NCBI GenBank assembly: GCA_026874595.1
Contig: CM049308.1
Span: 74,250,624 to 74,314,623, forward strand
Length of the DNA: 64,000 nt
Origin: Sipunculus nudus
Lineage: Eukaryota > Annelida > Sipuncula > Golfingiida > Sipunculidae
Reading direction: 5' to 3'
The stretch's first letter is position 1. Every line of letters begins with the position of its first letter. The notes under the pieces were generated by a model. That model made no database searches, was not told where the DNA came from, and saw only the letters and a program-made list of their open reading frames with translations. Position numbers and translations under genes: made by a program. Positions 50,258 to 61,377 of the stretch are shown here, piece by piece.

Positions 50258-53200
50258 TCATACTGCATTCAGTCTATATGAATATTGCGGAAATCGTGAG
50301 GTGTCATTTATATATCTCTGATCACAAGTATAAAGGTAAACATTGTCAGCATGAGAGGACTTGCCTGATCCATATAACAAGATATGAACATTGATATCAC
50401 TTGGTTGAAGAATTGGCTGAAGTGAACAGAAGAGAATATGTCTTTGTAAAGTATACAACGGACATGCCAAAAATAATGATTAAGGTCCTAGCATGAGTGG
50501 CCACACGAACATTTGGCATCTGTGACCAAACCAATTTTAAATAAGTCATACTTCAAACAACTGCAGCCCAAACGTAACCTGGCATGTACTATATTACTTG
50601 TACGATCGCCTAAATAAAACAACGGATTACAGGTTTTATCACTAATGGTCCGGGTAGTTAATTTGTTTCTGAATTCATCAAATGATGACATTTGTTTCAC
50701 GTCATCATCTAATTCATTCCATAGACGTACTGTAGAGGGGAAGAATGAGTTATAAAACAGTTCAGTTCGACAACGAAATAAATCAATATCAGCCTGATTC
50801 CGTAGTGGATATCTTCCAGATCGTTCACAAACGGTAGTCGGAAGTAAACTTAACAAATGTTGCGGGGCTATACCATTTACTATTTTATAAAACGTTTCTA
50901 GTTTATGGCGTTTGCGGCGTGAGGACAACCTTTCCCAATTCAGTTCTGAAAGAAGTGCTTCATATGAGCATGTCTTGATAGCTCCAGTTACGATCTGGGC
51001 TGCTTCTGCTTGAACAGACTCTATCTTACTGGAATCAGCAGAATTACAATTATCCCAAATTATGTCGCCGTATTCTAAAACTGGACGAACAAAGGTGAAA
51101 TACATGATCTCCAAGGATTTACGATTTAGTCTGTACTTAACAGCTTTCATCAAATTTATTTTGAAAAGAGCCTTTTTACAAACATCGTCAACATGATTAG
51201 ACCAATTAAGGTCACAAGAAATTGAAACCCCCAAATGTTTGTGTTGCGGTGTAATCTGGATGCCTCTTTCAGACATAACAATGTTGGGAGATAACATGCT
51301 GGGGCAATATGAACGCGACAAAGACATAGCTAGAGTTTTTTGTACGTTGAATTTTACCAGCCAAGTGTTAGCCCATTCCATGAGAACCTCAAGATCTTTA
51401 TTAAGTAAATATGTAGCTTCTTCTGGAGTGTCAGCTATCATAAAGAGTGTTGTGTCATCGGCAAAAAGCCTGATATTTGTGTTTATTCTAGTTGTAATGT
51501 CGTTGATAAAAATAAGGAATAGTAGGGGCCCAAGAACGGTCCCTTGCGGCACCCCAGCTCTAAGTACACCCCAAGATGATGATTCCCCTTGTATCAAAAC
51601 TTTCTGCATTCTGTTAGTTAAATAGGACCTGAACCATTTGAGCAATGATCCTTGGATTCCTGTATTTTGTAATTTATATAAAATACCTCTGTGCCAGACC
51701 TTGTCAAAAGCTTTGCTTATGTCCAAAAATACTATTTTGACCGACTTCTTTCTATCTAAGGCTTCGGAGAATATGTGATACATATTAAGAAGCTGGTTGA
51801 CTGTGGAGTCACCTGGAAGGAACCCGGATTGAAATTGACTAAAAAATTTAGATGTAATGAGATAATTGTAAAGATGTTTAAACACGACTTTTTCAATAAT
51901 TTTAGCTATGCAGCTAATCAAGGAAATTGGTCTGTAATTATTTAATAACTGTTTGTCTCCCTTTTTATGTATAGGGATAACATGGGCTTTTTTCCACAAA
52001 AGTGGGACATAACCTTCGTTCAAAGAGGTGTTCAATAGGTCACACAAGGGTTTTGTCAACTCAGATGCTCCTTCTTTTAGGAGACGTGGATTCACACCGT
52101 CAGGTCCGTTGGACTTTGTGATATTTATTTTTGAAAGAGCATCGAGTACATCTTTTTCACTGGCCTGAAGGTTATCAAATGACAAAGACGATGATTGTTG
52201 GTGAATAAAAGGGAGAGATGCGTTGATATCATCTACAGATGACTCGGAGAGAAAGAAATTGTTAAAAGCTTCGGTTTTATCAGTGTTTGAGGAAATGATA
52301 TCATCATCTATTACAATTGATGGAATGGATTCACCCATGTCCATTTTTAATATATGTTTTATAGTCTTCCAAAAGTGGTTAGGATGCTGAACACGAGTGT
52401 GGTCTATAGTTGACATTAATTCTGTTGAAAAATCTAGTTTAGCTTCGCTACAGCTATGAATATTCAAGTTCCGAGCTGCTCGAAATTTTGCCCAATCTTG
52501 TGGGCGATTGCGTTTCTTTGCGATATTATGGAACCTGTCTTTGCGACGCTTTAAAGCTCTGAGATTATTATTGTACCATGGTTTATCTTTTGGTCTCACG
52601 GTGACTACCTTATTTGGTATGCACTGTCTGGCTATATTGAGTATCATATGGGTAAATCGGAGGCACATCTGATCGACCCCGTCTGTTTCATAACAGCTAT
52701 TCCAGTCAGCCTGTGATAAAATTTGGCGGTATTTATCAAAGTCGGCCTGTGAGTATAACCATATGTGTCTTTTATACACAGTAATCTTAGGTATGTTTAT
52801 ATGTATTTCTGCAGACACGGTGCAATGATCATTATTACCTAAGGGTGGAAGGACCTGGATACAGTTGATAAGTCCTGGGTCAGTTGTTAAAATTTGATCT
52901 AAAATGGTAGCATTGTTCTCAGTGATGCGGGTGGGGTTAGTGACATGAATGGTAAAGTTGTTCGATTTGCAGAAGGAATCTAGTTTAGTACCATTATACG
53001 TTGCAGGGTCAGCATTGAAATCGCCCACCAATATAATGTTATTAAACCCTTTAGAGCGTATCTCATCTAAATTTTCATGTATATATAACCAGAATGAAGC
53101 ATGGGAATTAGGTGGCCGGTAACAAGTACCGAGTAGGTAGGATCAAGATTTAATTTTAAGCTCTAACCACAAGATTTCGATATTATTATTTTCGAATTCA

Positions 53201-53460
53201 TGACGTCATCTAACAGGGAGGTGATGTTTCGCATAAACTGCTACTCCTCCCCCTAAACCAATTCCGCGGTCACGTCGAAAAATTGGTTGAAAGCCTGTTA
53301 GATCAAGCTGATGATTTGTGTTTATATTTATGTAACTTTCTGTGATACATATAAGATCAAAATATGGGACAATATCTGTTTCTAGAAGTTCAATCTTATT
53401 TTGGGTGAGGCTCCTAATATTTATAAGACAGGCAGTAAGATTTCTCACAGTGGCACTCAC
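50258..53460 (-). pseudogene. LINE ORF2: endonuclease and reverse transcriptase, with stops
   Basis: The N-terminal endonuclease starts near 53460 (CLINIRSLTQNKIELLETD, then ICITESYI). Two in-frame stops follow, at about 53206 and about 53146. The same frame is then open for 847 codons (53031-50488), with GDFNADP and GNNDH of the endonuclease, the RT fingers/palm (NNYRPISLISCIAKIIEKV, AGVPQGTVLGPLLFLIFIND) and the catalytic FADD at about 51450-51470. The C terminus has CSCGHSC, then a stop, and a continuing ACPLY segment in another frame (50258-50470), the usual Cys/His tail. With two early stops and a 3' frame break this copy should be inactive. Confidence 0.9.
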
Positions 53461-53767
53461 GACAGATTATGTAATGAGATTGTTTTCCAAGAATGTTGTA
53501 TGTACAGAGGTTCTGAGAGCAAAATTAGTTGGAGAGTGGATGTAATATCATGGCAAAAACGATAGAACAAACAATATAAAACAATAAGAGCATAGAAGTA
53601 TAGGGTAGGAAGGAACCGTAGGATCCTTATAACCGATATGACGAAACCTCTTTGGGATTGCAAATAAGTAACTGGTTACACGCTTTCATTTAGGCAACTT
53701 AAACTAACTAACAGTAAAACATATCAAAATAAATTCAACGGTTTTAGGCTAAAAGGAAAGTTGAAAA

Positions 53768-54034
53768 ATTTGATGTGATGAATCTGGAATAACAACACTT
53801 GTTGTGATGAGTCTGAAAAGCAACACATGTTATAAAGCATCTGGAATAGTAGTACCTGGTGTAATAAATCCGGAATATAATACCTGACGTAATGAATCTA
53901 GAAGAGTAACATCTATTGTAATGACTGCGGAATATTAACACCTTTTGCAATGAATCTGATAAAGTAACACTTGTTGTAATGAAACGTAAAAAGTAACACC
54001 TGTTGCAATGTAACTGGGCAAGTAACATCTGTTG
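53768..54034. repeat. Degenerate ~30 bp minisatellite inside the LINE
   Basis: About nine imperfect units of the type tgtaatgaatctggaata followed by a gtaacacctgt-like block, 28-33 bp each. It lies between ORF1 and ORF2 of the LINE. An apparent minus-strand ORF over it (CYFLRF, CYSSRF repeats) is a by-product of the repeat. Confidence 0.75.
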
Positions 54035-54149
54035 CATGCATGTGCAGTATGACTGGAACCTGAATTCGGCATAAAAAGACGGTGCTGTTTAAGGAATTTA
54101 AAGAGAAAAATAGTGTCTTAATTATGCAATCAACTCTGTATTAACACAG

Positions 54150-54939
54150 ATACCCGTCAAACTGCTGACCAGTGGTTACTTGATCCTATATGTCTTTAAT
54201 GAGGTACTAGTATCTTTAGGTCCTTCCTTGTATTTGATGACTCGTGGCACGGACCATGGTATGAAGGCAAACCATCCCTTCTGTCGCATTTCCTTCATTG
54301 TTTTAACAAGACGCTGGTGTTCCCTGCGGGTTCAGGGTGGACATCATCTGAGATGAAGATACTGTTTCCGTTGACGCGATGATCTTTCAGTTTGCGGGGA
54401 GCTTCTCTTAATATGTGGTCACGGTCATTCCGACGGAGCAGCCTGACGTGGATGGCTCGAAGCGTTCCGCTTGCCCCGGTCGAACCGGAGTAAACGACCG
54501 AGCGATGCGCGGCTTCTACATCTATGTTGCTACCAAGATCTAAGTCATCGGAGAAAAGAGCCCGTACATAAGATAAACAATCATTGCCTTCCTCACGTTC
54601 AGGAACGTTGTGAATAATGACATTGTTTCTCCTGCTTCGATTACTGAAGTCAACAATTTCTTTCCTCAGTTCGTGAAAATCAGAGCGTTTGACGGAATCA
54701 TTAACTTTTTCTTTTTGTTCCTCAAATTCGGTTTCCATATGTGAAACACCATTTTCAAGGTCTATAATTCTATTGTCAACACTGTTTAATTTCCTTTCAA
54801 CTGATGCCAAACGAACTGATATGTTAGTCACCTGAGTTTTCAGTTCGTCAATTGTGGACAGTTTTCCCAAGATCATCACAAGTATTTGTCTATCAGTGAG
54901 ATCTGGAGGGAGGTCCGTGTTTATTTCAGAATCTGACAT
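54150..54939 (-). pseudogene. LINE ORF1: coiled-coil nucleic-acid-binding protein
   Basis: Starts at an ATG (54939) and is open for 214 codons to 54295. It has an N-terminal coiled coil (residues about 35-95, with heptads such as VSVRLASVERKLNSVDNRI), then SRRNNVIIHNVPEREEG, the signature of the RNA-recognition part of L1-type ORF1 proteins, and a basic C-terminal domain. Protein-like text continues in another frame from about 54310 to 54160, so a single frameshift near the end has cut the ORF. ORF1 proteins coat the element RNA. Confidence 0.8.
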
Positions 54940-55010
54940 GTTTATACTGCCCGAATGGTAGTGAATACTCTATACCTGAAGACGCGTGACCAGGTGAAAT
55001 GTTCCAACTG

Positions 55011-56216
55011 GTTCAATGGGGCGCTCTCCAGGTGTTATGTCACAGTTGGATATAGGCGGAAAAAAAAGATTTCTATGAAAAGAGTTCTATTATGTATGTA
55101 ATAAATTAAGGTTTTCTCACCAGAACCCAAGAGAGGGCATCAGCCTTGTAGTGAGATGAGCAGATATAACAGTAATCCAACTGGTGTCCATGTTTTAGTC
55201 TGTGCAAATCATGCTGGCGTTTGTGAATAGCAATTTTATGAGGAGCTCGTCAAGCCTGTTCCTATCCGAACGCCATCTATCGGCTATTCTCTGCAGGTGT
55301 CAATGATAATCATCATTCATCATACACAGTGGGACGGTACTGGGTCCGGTATCAACGTGTGATATTTAAGCTCAATTAGCATTCTCACGGGCACCTGCAC
55401 ACCAGCGTAACGGGCCGGGTCAAAAACAATCAGCCTGAGCTGGATAATTTTTCTGCATGCCTAAGAGTATTATTAACAAGCAAACCGGGGCCGTATCCTG
55501 GCACGTTGTCGTCGAAAGATGCCGTCCGTTAAATCGATAAGTATCTAAGAAGAATCCTCACGATTCAATCTAACATCCACCTGTTACGGAGTGGTACGTA
55601 ATTAGTCGCGTGTGACGTGCACCACAACTTTTTAACACCAGAGCGCCCAAACTTGGCGACATATTCCGACCAAAAATAGTTCCAAGTATACAGCTCGCGC
55701 AGAGCAAATGTTATGTGTCTTCACTCTGTAACCGAAACGCGCCAGTAATCGTTCTATAGATTGACTATAAGAATAAGGAAAACCTTTTTCGCTTGCTCAC
55801 GCTTAAATTATTGTTATGTGATGATCATAAGAAGAACCAGAAGAATCGGCACAAGCCAACGCAAGTTTCGTGTATGATTTGCTCAAGAAAGGATATACAA
55901 TGATTGAGTCTAGGATTAGTGCCGTATTTTTCACGGTAGCGTTTACTGCCAATTTGATCCTTGTTGAGAGTCAATCGTGAGTTGTTTTTTTGTTTTATCT
56001 TTATGCCTTATAATTATAGTTTTCAGTTATTCTGAAGACAGAATGGAAATAATTGATGATGTAATATGGCCTTAAGAAGGGAAATTTTTGTTAGTTTTTA
56101 ATTTACCAATGTCCACATTTCCGTCGTCCAAGGAACTGCCATAGGCTTATTCATATCAAGGGTTGACAGTATTATATATGTCTAGCGTTTCTGTCTGTCC
56201 ATCTGTCTGTCTGTCT

Positions 56217-56256
<40 letters not shown>

Positions 56257-56327
56257 ACATTCCAAGAAGATCATAACAAATGGAGATGATAATATATATT
56301 TTTGTTTTCATAATATAACAAATACAG
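55011..56327. other. Intron 3' part: no gene recognised
   Basis: Sequence between the LINE and the last TSP1 exon. I see no coding motif. It contains the tetranucleotide and dinucleotide tract listed separately. Confidence 0.45.
56189..56254. repeat. (TGTC)n-(TC)n microsatellite
   Basis: ctgtctgtcc-type units followed by about 37 nt of TC repeat, about 75 bp upstream of the last TSP1 exon. It could affect acceptor recognition by adding a long pyrimidine tract, but this is not shown. Confidence 0.95.
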
Positions 56328-56482
56328 CGGGTGGTCACCGTGGAAAGAGTGGGGTGCCTGCACGGGTTCTTGTGGGACTGGCTACCAGAACCGTGAGCGT
56401 TTGAGTGTAGCACAAGGAAAATGTAGCGGTGGAGTAAAACGAGAGACCAGAATGTGTCAGCTAAATGTGGCGTGCCAACAAG
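56328..56482 (+). CDS. Exon 26: TSP1 repeat 17
   Basis: 155 nt, starting in phase 2 after aaatacag and ending in phase 1 before gtaaga. It encodes GWSPWKEWGACTGSCGTGYQ, then NRERLSVAQGKCSGG and MCQLNVACQQ. The usual third cysteine (R-x-C) is replaced by RERLSV, leaving five cysteines. This is the last exon of the gene I can identify in the window; no stop codon has been reached, so more exons must follow. Confidence 0.88.
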
Positions 56483-57540
56483 GTAAGACTGCTGATGGCT
56501 CATTTTGCAAAAGAAAACACCTTAAAGGAGCCCATTCCGTAATCTTAAAGTGTATTAAATAAAGATAATGTCGTGAAACTTTTATAAAATTCAACCAAAA
56601 AGCATAAACGCCAGGGTGTGAAGGTTGTCTGTATTGTTTTCCCCATGTGTCCGGGCCCGCTAAAATTACTGGTCATCGTAATCCAAACACCTCTAACAAT
56701 GACATCTGGCGGCAAACCAGACAAAAAGTGCCCTTGCTTCACACGCTTTCATCATCAACAACTAATGTCCGTTTCATCCCCTCATGTCCACCTGTTTTTG
56801 CTATGAAAGTTTTTATCTGTTACATTTGCAGGGAAAAAATGATAGTGTAGTGTAATGTTTGTAGAGTTGGTTTAAAACACAATAGGGCTCTTAACAATTC
56901 AACAGCATTTATTGTCCGTCTACTCTCCCGCTCGTGCATGTGTGCACTTTCAAAAGATGACAACCCATACCCCGTGTTCTAATCACGTGACCTAAAGTCA
57001 TACTGGGGATCACTCCGTATATACTTTAGCACAATACAATCCTCCCCTTTTTGCATATAAAAAGAACAAATTATTAGAGGACTTAATGTACACTCATGGA
57101 AAATGAAATCACAATTGCTTCGGGTTACAGAAGCCGTATTAATATATGATATTCTAAAAAAGGTGTTCTGCCTGAATGACAACTGGTATCAACTAAGCTT
57201 TCCACTAATTCATATATATGCGATCCCTATTTAAGGTGGGATAATAAATTAAATAAAGTAGTAAGTGTAACTTTTTATGTTTTGAAGTGTTCTTCCTTTA
57301 TATACTTTCATTCTGAATAATAAGTGTTTTGAAAATTACTAATTACAAATATAACATAAAATCAGGTTTTCTCACGACATTTAGAGACTTACTATTTTAA
57401 TACTGTACGTAGTGTCCATATGAAAACCATGTAGCTATTGTCATGCCGGTTATAACAGCAAGTTATCTATACATATACGAGTACATGCATAACTGCAAAT
57501 TGAATAATCACATCACATGTGAAAATAAATAAAACAGAGC
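56483..57540. other. No gene recognised
   Basis: About 1 kb after the last TSP1 exon. Short open frames on both strands show no motif. It is presumably the next intron of the MAM/TSP1 gene. Confidence 0.4.
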
Positions 57541-57715
57541 TTAATATTTAACAAAATCCTTAAACCACACTGGTTCTTTCCTCCTCCTCTCTGGACGAAT
57601 GGGAATATCGCGGTCCGGAAAGGGCTGTTGGGGTTGAATCTGTGGTTCAGTAGTGGTAAGGTCATCTGAAGAATTGTCATCAGCCTGGTTGGGAGCACCA
57701 ATATATTTCCTGAGA
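57541..57715 (-). pseudogene. gypsy pol C-terminal tail remnant
   Basis: One minus-strand frame reads HLRKYIGAPNQADDNSSDDL, an acidic/Gln-Pro-rich linker, then RPERRRKEPVWFKDFVKY and a stop at about 57541. R-x-R-R-x-K-P-V/W-x-K-D-F/Y-V tails are typical ends of gypsy pol proteins. The minus-strand text to the right of it (to about 57790) may be further integrase. No LTR was identified. Confidence 0.55.
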
Positions 57716-57884
57716 TGGGAAATATGACGTGTGAAGTAGCAATTATTCGGCGATTTTTACCTCAATACAAGGTCCTTTCTGGGTAGATGGCGCTTGAGAA
57801 GTAGACAGCAGGTAAGATCGGCTCATCTGATTTTTTTAAAACAATTCGCGATAAAGTTTAGGCGGCGGTCTCAAATATCACATA

Positions 57885-58314
57885 CTGTGGTTGGCTTCAT
57901 ATTCGCGAGGCTTAAATTTCGCGATTTCTCCATTTATAATGTTATCCGAGGGTTTCATTTTCGCGATCTCACCAGAACATATATCAAATATTTGGTAAAT
58001 CCATTCCTGTGTGTATTATAAATGAGAATAAGTCATGAGTTTGTGATATTCTTCTCATATAACGATGGACCCGAACACACAGCACAAGTAGTTTAGTTCA
58101 AATTTAAGGGAGCGTTTCCCCTGTACCTGCATGGATGTAACTTATTATAAAATTTCTCACTGTTCTAACCAATTCCCATACAAGTATTGGCTACACTAAA
58201 TAAGAAGAACATACTCCATAGGCCAATTATTCCCGAGGGATTCATTTTCGCGATTATTTCCCATTCGCGAATATCGCGAAATTAAAACCCTCGCGAACAA
58301 AAAGGCAACCACAG
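57885..58314. mobile_element. 430 bp MITE with terminal inverted repeats and TA duplication
   Basis: The left end reads CTGTGGTTGGC...TTCGCGAGG and the right end, in reverse complement, CTGTGGTTGCC...TTCGCGAGGG. The inverted similarity continues for about 45 bp with gaps (TTAAATTTCGCGAT against TTAATTTCGCGAT). Both ends are flanked by TA (57883-57884 and 58315-58316), as expected for a Tc1/mariner-type insertion. Many ttcgcga motifs recur inside. No ORF is present. Confidence 0.75.
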
Positions 58315-58784
58315 TATACAGTGTATAATATAGTTCTGATTCCGTGCACAACGTAGGAAGTACCTTATATATGTTTCTGTGTGCATAATCTGTGTTTCTG
58401 TGTGTAGATCGAACGGTCTCTTGGTCTGTATTTCTCTCCTTTTTTATATGTTAGAATACATTATTTCTCCAGCTTTAGGCGTAGTTAATTACACATGAAT
58501 TCAGCTTTGGCTTCTTTTCTATCCTTTTTTTACCCCCATGATGCATGCTACAAATATCGTACGTGAATGAACCTCTGTATACCAACATTTACTTTTTGTG
58601 ATACTCATACTATTATTTCTAAAAACGTGTGTGAATATGATAAATGTAATGCAAAATTGAGGAATACAAAAATAAGATATACAAACAAACAGGGGTTACT
58701 ACATTCTGTCATATCGAAACGACAAACTTATTATAAAACCCTCGGCAAAACGAACCCTCGGCAAAAGACATTTGTGTCAAAACA

Positions 58785-59755
58785 ATGGCCGGGAACAATA
58801 AAGGTTCTGGGTCACAAAGTACGCCAAAGGATTAAACACACAAAGGTGCAACGTCTGGGGACCCCCTACAAGGACAAAAGACACGGGGAAAGGAAACATG
58901 AGTTCCTCGTCAACCACCCTACCGCCCCTGATGAACAAGAAACAAAACACGCGTGCACTCGATGACTCCGACATGGAGCCGAGCGTGTCGCCAATTTGCA
59001 CGGGGGAGGACTCAAACCGAGAATTAACAGACGAATCCAAAAAAAATTACCCAGTTTCTAATGAATGGATTAGCAACAGACTCTGTACAAGTGCTCAGAA
59101 ATTATTATAGATTCGGCGGTGATGGTCAAGACAAGAGTCCTTGAAGAGCGCATTGAAATGTTAAAGGGTCAGGTACAATCATTACATGAAACAGTTAATA
59201 ACCAACAAACCCAACTTGACCATCAAAAACAATATTCTCGGGGAATATCGCTGAGGATCAAGAACAATTGGTCAGAAAACAAAAATAAGAACTGTGACAA
59301 AAAATCGTTGACCTAGCAAACAGAATGCTTAAATAAATATTGACCCTTCTGATATTGATAGGTCTCATCGTGTGGGGCCGCCCAAGGAAGACGGCAAACC
59401 TAGGCCAATCCTTGTCAAATTCATCTCCTACAAACCACGGGCCCAAATGGTTCATGCCCGTACAAAATTAAAATTTGCTGGAGAGGAAGCAAAAGATATA
59501 TTCATAAACGAAGATCTTACGAGAACAAGACAAGAAATGTTCAGATTTGCCAGACAGCTAAAACGAGAGGGTTTGATCAATGATTGCTGGACTGCTGATG
59601 TGAATATAGTAACCCGAGACTTTAAGAATAAAGTGCGCACATTTACTATCCCCCGTGCACTAACACGATGGGCTGACGATCTGAACACGACGCCTGACCC
59701 CCAGTACTCACATGATACACGTGTAAACTTCAGCATGAAGCTCACACCAAAATGA
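58785..59755 (+). pseudogene. Broken non-LTR retrotransposon ORF1
   Basis: Protein-like text begins at an ATG at 58785 (MAGNNKGSGSQSTPKD, then a stop), continues in another frame at 58898 (MEPSVSPICTGEDSNRELTD), then a coiled coil at 59119 (LEERIEMLKGQVQSLHETVN, QLDHQKQYSRG), and finally a long frame at 59372-59755 (PRPILVKFISYKPRAQ, IFINEDLTRTRQEMFRFARQ). The last part is the C-terminal domain of ORF1 proteins from invertebrate LINEs. At least three frame changes are needed. It differs from the ORF1 at 54295-54939, so two LINE families are present. No ORF2 follows. Confidence 0.7.
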
Positions 59756-59819
59756 AGGTGACAACTCACCCTCAGTCACGTGTCACCAGGTCAGTAGCTT
59801 AAAATCCATCGTTAAAGAC

Positions 59820-60040
59820 TTGACCGCACTTGGCTAGCGTACTGACACAGAAACTCGGCAGGTAACCTCCCCTTTTCACGGTTTCAATCCCGGTCCTTGG
59901 TAAGGTCGCTGGCAGGTCGGCCTGGCTGCACTTCGGCGTGAGTGCATCCCTCTAACATCCCTCCCCTTTCCATAGACTGGCTGGTGTGACTGTAGCAGAA
60001 TGTCTTAAAACACATCGTTAATCAGGGTCATTTCTCTTTA
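59820..60040 (+). repeat. SINE-like element with tRNA-type A and B boxes
   Basis: ttggctagcgtac (A-box-like, about 59831) is followed about 50 bp later by ggtttcaatccc (B-box-like, about 59880), then a body with no ORF. The short phrase cttaaaa-c/t-ca-catcgttaa occurs at both sides (about 59799 and about 60005), as direct repeats or shared tail. It does not fold as a full tRNA by eye. Confidence 0.45.
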
Positions 60041-60551
60041 GTCTATCATAAACAAAGATATCCAGTTAAAATTCAATTACTCGACAAACTGAGACGAATA
60101 CTTATCATTTCCAAAAAAAATACGAGGCTCCATATTAAACTTGTCTTCAGGCCCGTCTTCCCCTGACAATATTCGAGCTGGTGTCCATCATGAACACAGG
60201 CAGGACAGGGCCGCCTCCTACTCACTCATCCTGATTCCCAGCCCTCACACTGTCGAGTGATATTGTATACCTCAGTACTTAACGAACAATTAAACTGAAT
60301 CATGCATGGATGAGAGCAGAACTAGGCCGCTTCACATCCAACCGTTACAAAGAGTACTAAGGCACCATGCAGCTGGATGCATTATTAAGATTAAGAGGGG
60401 GCTCTGGAGACTCAGTGCACTTCTCAAAATCACACTCCTCATAATCCGGAACAAATTCCTGTTCCTGTGCAAGATTCATCTGCAAGGGACAAAAACCATC
60501 CGTTGCATCTCCACTGCAGATGAAGTCTCTTAACTATGTTAGTTAACTTAT

Positions 60552-61088
60552 CTAATACGTAACATATCTAAGCGCTTTTTTAGCAAAATCTTGGAGGTGC
60601 CTCAGATTCTGGACCCTGCGGCCTCTCCGGGTGGTGTGATGGTCCTTTTTCCCAAGTTGCAGAGCCTGGTTCTGAGCTTCACTGTCATGGACACCTTTTT
60701 CTCTCTCAGCTACCATCTGAGAGCGTTCCACTTCAGGGTCCGGCGTCCCTATAGCTGCCTCAGAGGCATCAGAACCTACTTGAGCAGAGGGTCTGCTTCC
60801 TGAAAGATCTGATTCCTCTGGATCTGATTCCAGAAATAGGTTGTCTGTGACTGGAGAATCACTGTCTGCATCAGAGTGTCTATCGCTGGCTTCTTCTTGC
60901 TCCTTGAAGAACTGGTTCCTGGTCCAGCGAAGCCAAAATGGCAAATGTTTCATAGGACAGGCCTTAAAGTTATCGCAGTGTACAAACCTGTGGCGTCTTT
61001 GGGTCTTCACACAATACAGGGGATGCTTTTTTATGACAACCAAGTATGGTCCCTTGTATACTGACTTTAGCTCTGGGCTGGTGCCCAT
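60552..61088 (-). pseudogene. gypsy integrase C-terminal region and tail
   Basis: Open for 178 codons. It begins KSVYKGPYLVVIKKHPLYC (the SH3-like C-terminal integrase domain with GPY), followed by a long acidic Ser/Glu/Asp-rich tail and an RRGRRVQNLRHLQDFA end typical of gypsy pol. It is separated from the catalytic core by about 290 bp with frame breaks. Confidence 0.7.
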
Positions 61089-61377
61089 CTTGGTGGATTT
61101 ATCTAACTCATATACCAGCTCACCAGGTTCGAACTCTCTCTCTCGCAGTACTTAAGATCATAGTGCCTCTTCTGATAGGCTTGTCTCGTTTTCAGATTTT
61201 GCCTGACATGATCATGGATCTTGGTTAGCCTGTCCTTAAGGTTCTTGACCCACTGGTTTACGCTACACCCCTCTTAGTCTTTGTTTCCGCCAGGTGCAGT
61301 GCCAAAGATAAGATCCTCTGGTTTAACTACTTCTCTCCCTAACGTGACCTGGTTGGCAGGGAAACCGGTTGAGCTGT

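Larger units (their letters stand above)
50090..55010 (-). mobile_element. Non-LTR retrotransposon (LINE), Jockey/CR1-type group
   Basis: On the minus strand from right to left: ORF1 (54939 down to about 54150), a spacer with a minisatellite, then ORF2 with endonuclease, reverse transcriptase and a C-terminal Cys/His motif (53460 down to about 50258), and a short 3' region ending near 50090. Both element ends are approximate. The RT text (YRPISLISCIAKIIEKVV, FADD) and an apurinic-type endonuclease fit the Jockey/CR1 group; I cannot fix the clade. A long open stretch with few lesions suggests a fairly young insertion compared with the neighbouring gypsy copy. Confidence 0.85.
1630..56482 (+). 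other. Gene span: secreted modular protein with 2 MAM and 17 TSP1 domains
   Basis: Twenty-six coding exons assemble into one gene. Module order is signal peptide, MAM, TSP1, TSP1, MAM, then 15 further TSP1 repeats. MAM domains act in extracellular adhesion and oligomerisation; TSP1 repeats are common in matrix, guidance and immune-type secreted proteins. Nearly every module exon is flanked by phase-1 introns, the classic shuffling-competent arrangement. Every intact TSP1 keeps a C-x-x-S/T-C motif (the O-fucosylation type) and a tryptophan ladder (C-mannosylation type). Coding length so far is about 3.6 kb (about 1,210 residues) with no stop codon and no transmembrane segment found, so the 3' end lies beyond 56482. 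Large introns carry retrotransposons on both strands. Names such as hemicentin-like, SCO-spondin-like or coadhesin-like are possible, but the MAM-TSP1-TSP1-MAM start matches none that I can name. Confidence 0.8.

Noticed and set aside
51239-51625. 128-residue plus-strand open frame
   Set aside because: Shadow of the LINE reverse transcriptase on the minus strand.
53744-54037. 97-residue minus-strand frame rich in Cys, Tyr, Phe and Arg
   Set aside because: Produced by a ~30 bp minisatellite; periodic text, not a protein domain.
56156-56503. 115-residue minus-strand open frame over the last TSP1 exon
   Set aside because: Antisense of the exon plus Arg-Glu repeats from the (TC)n tract.
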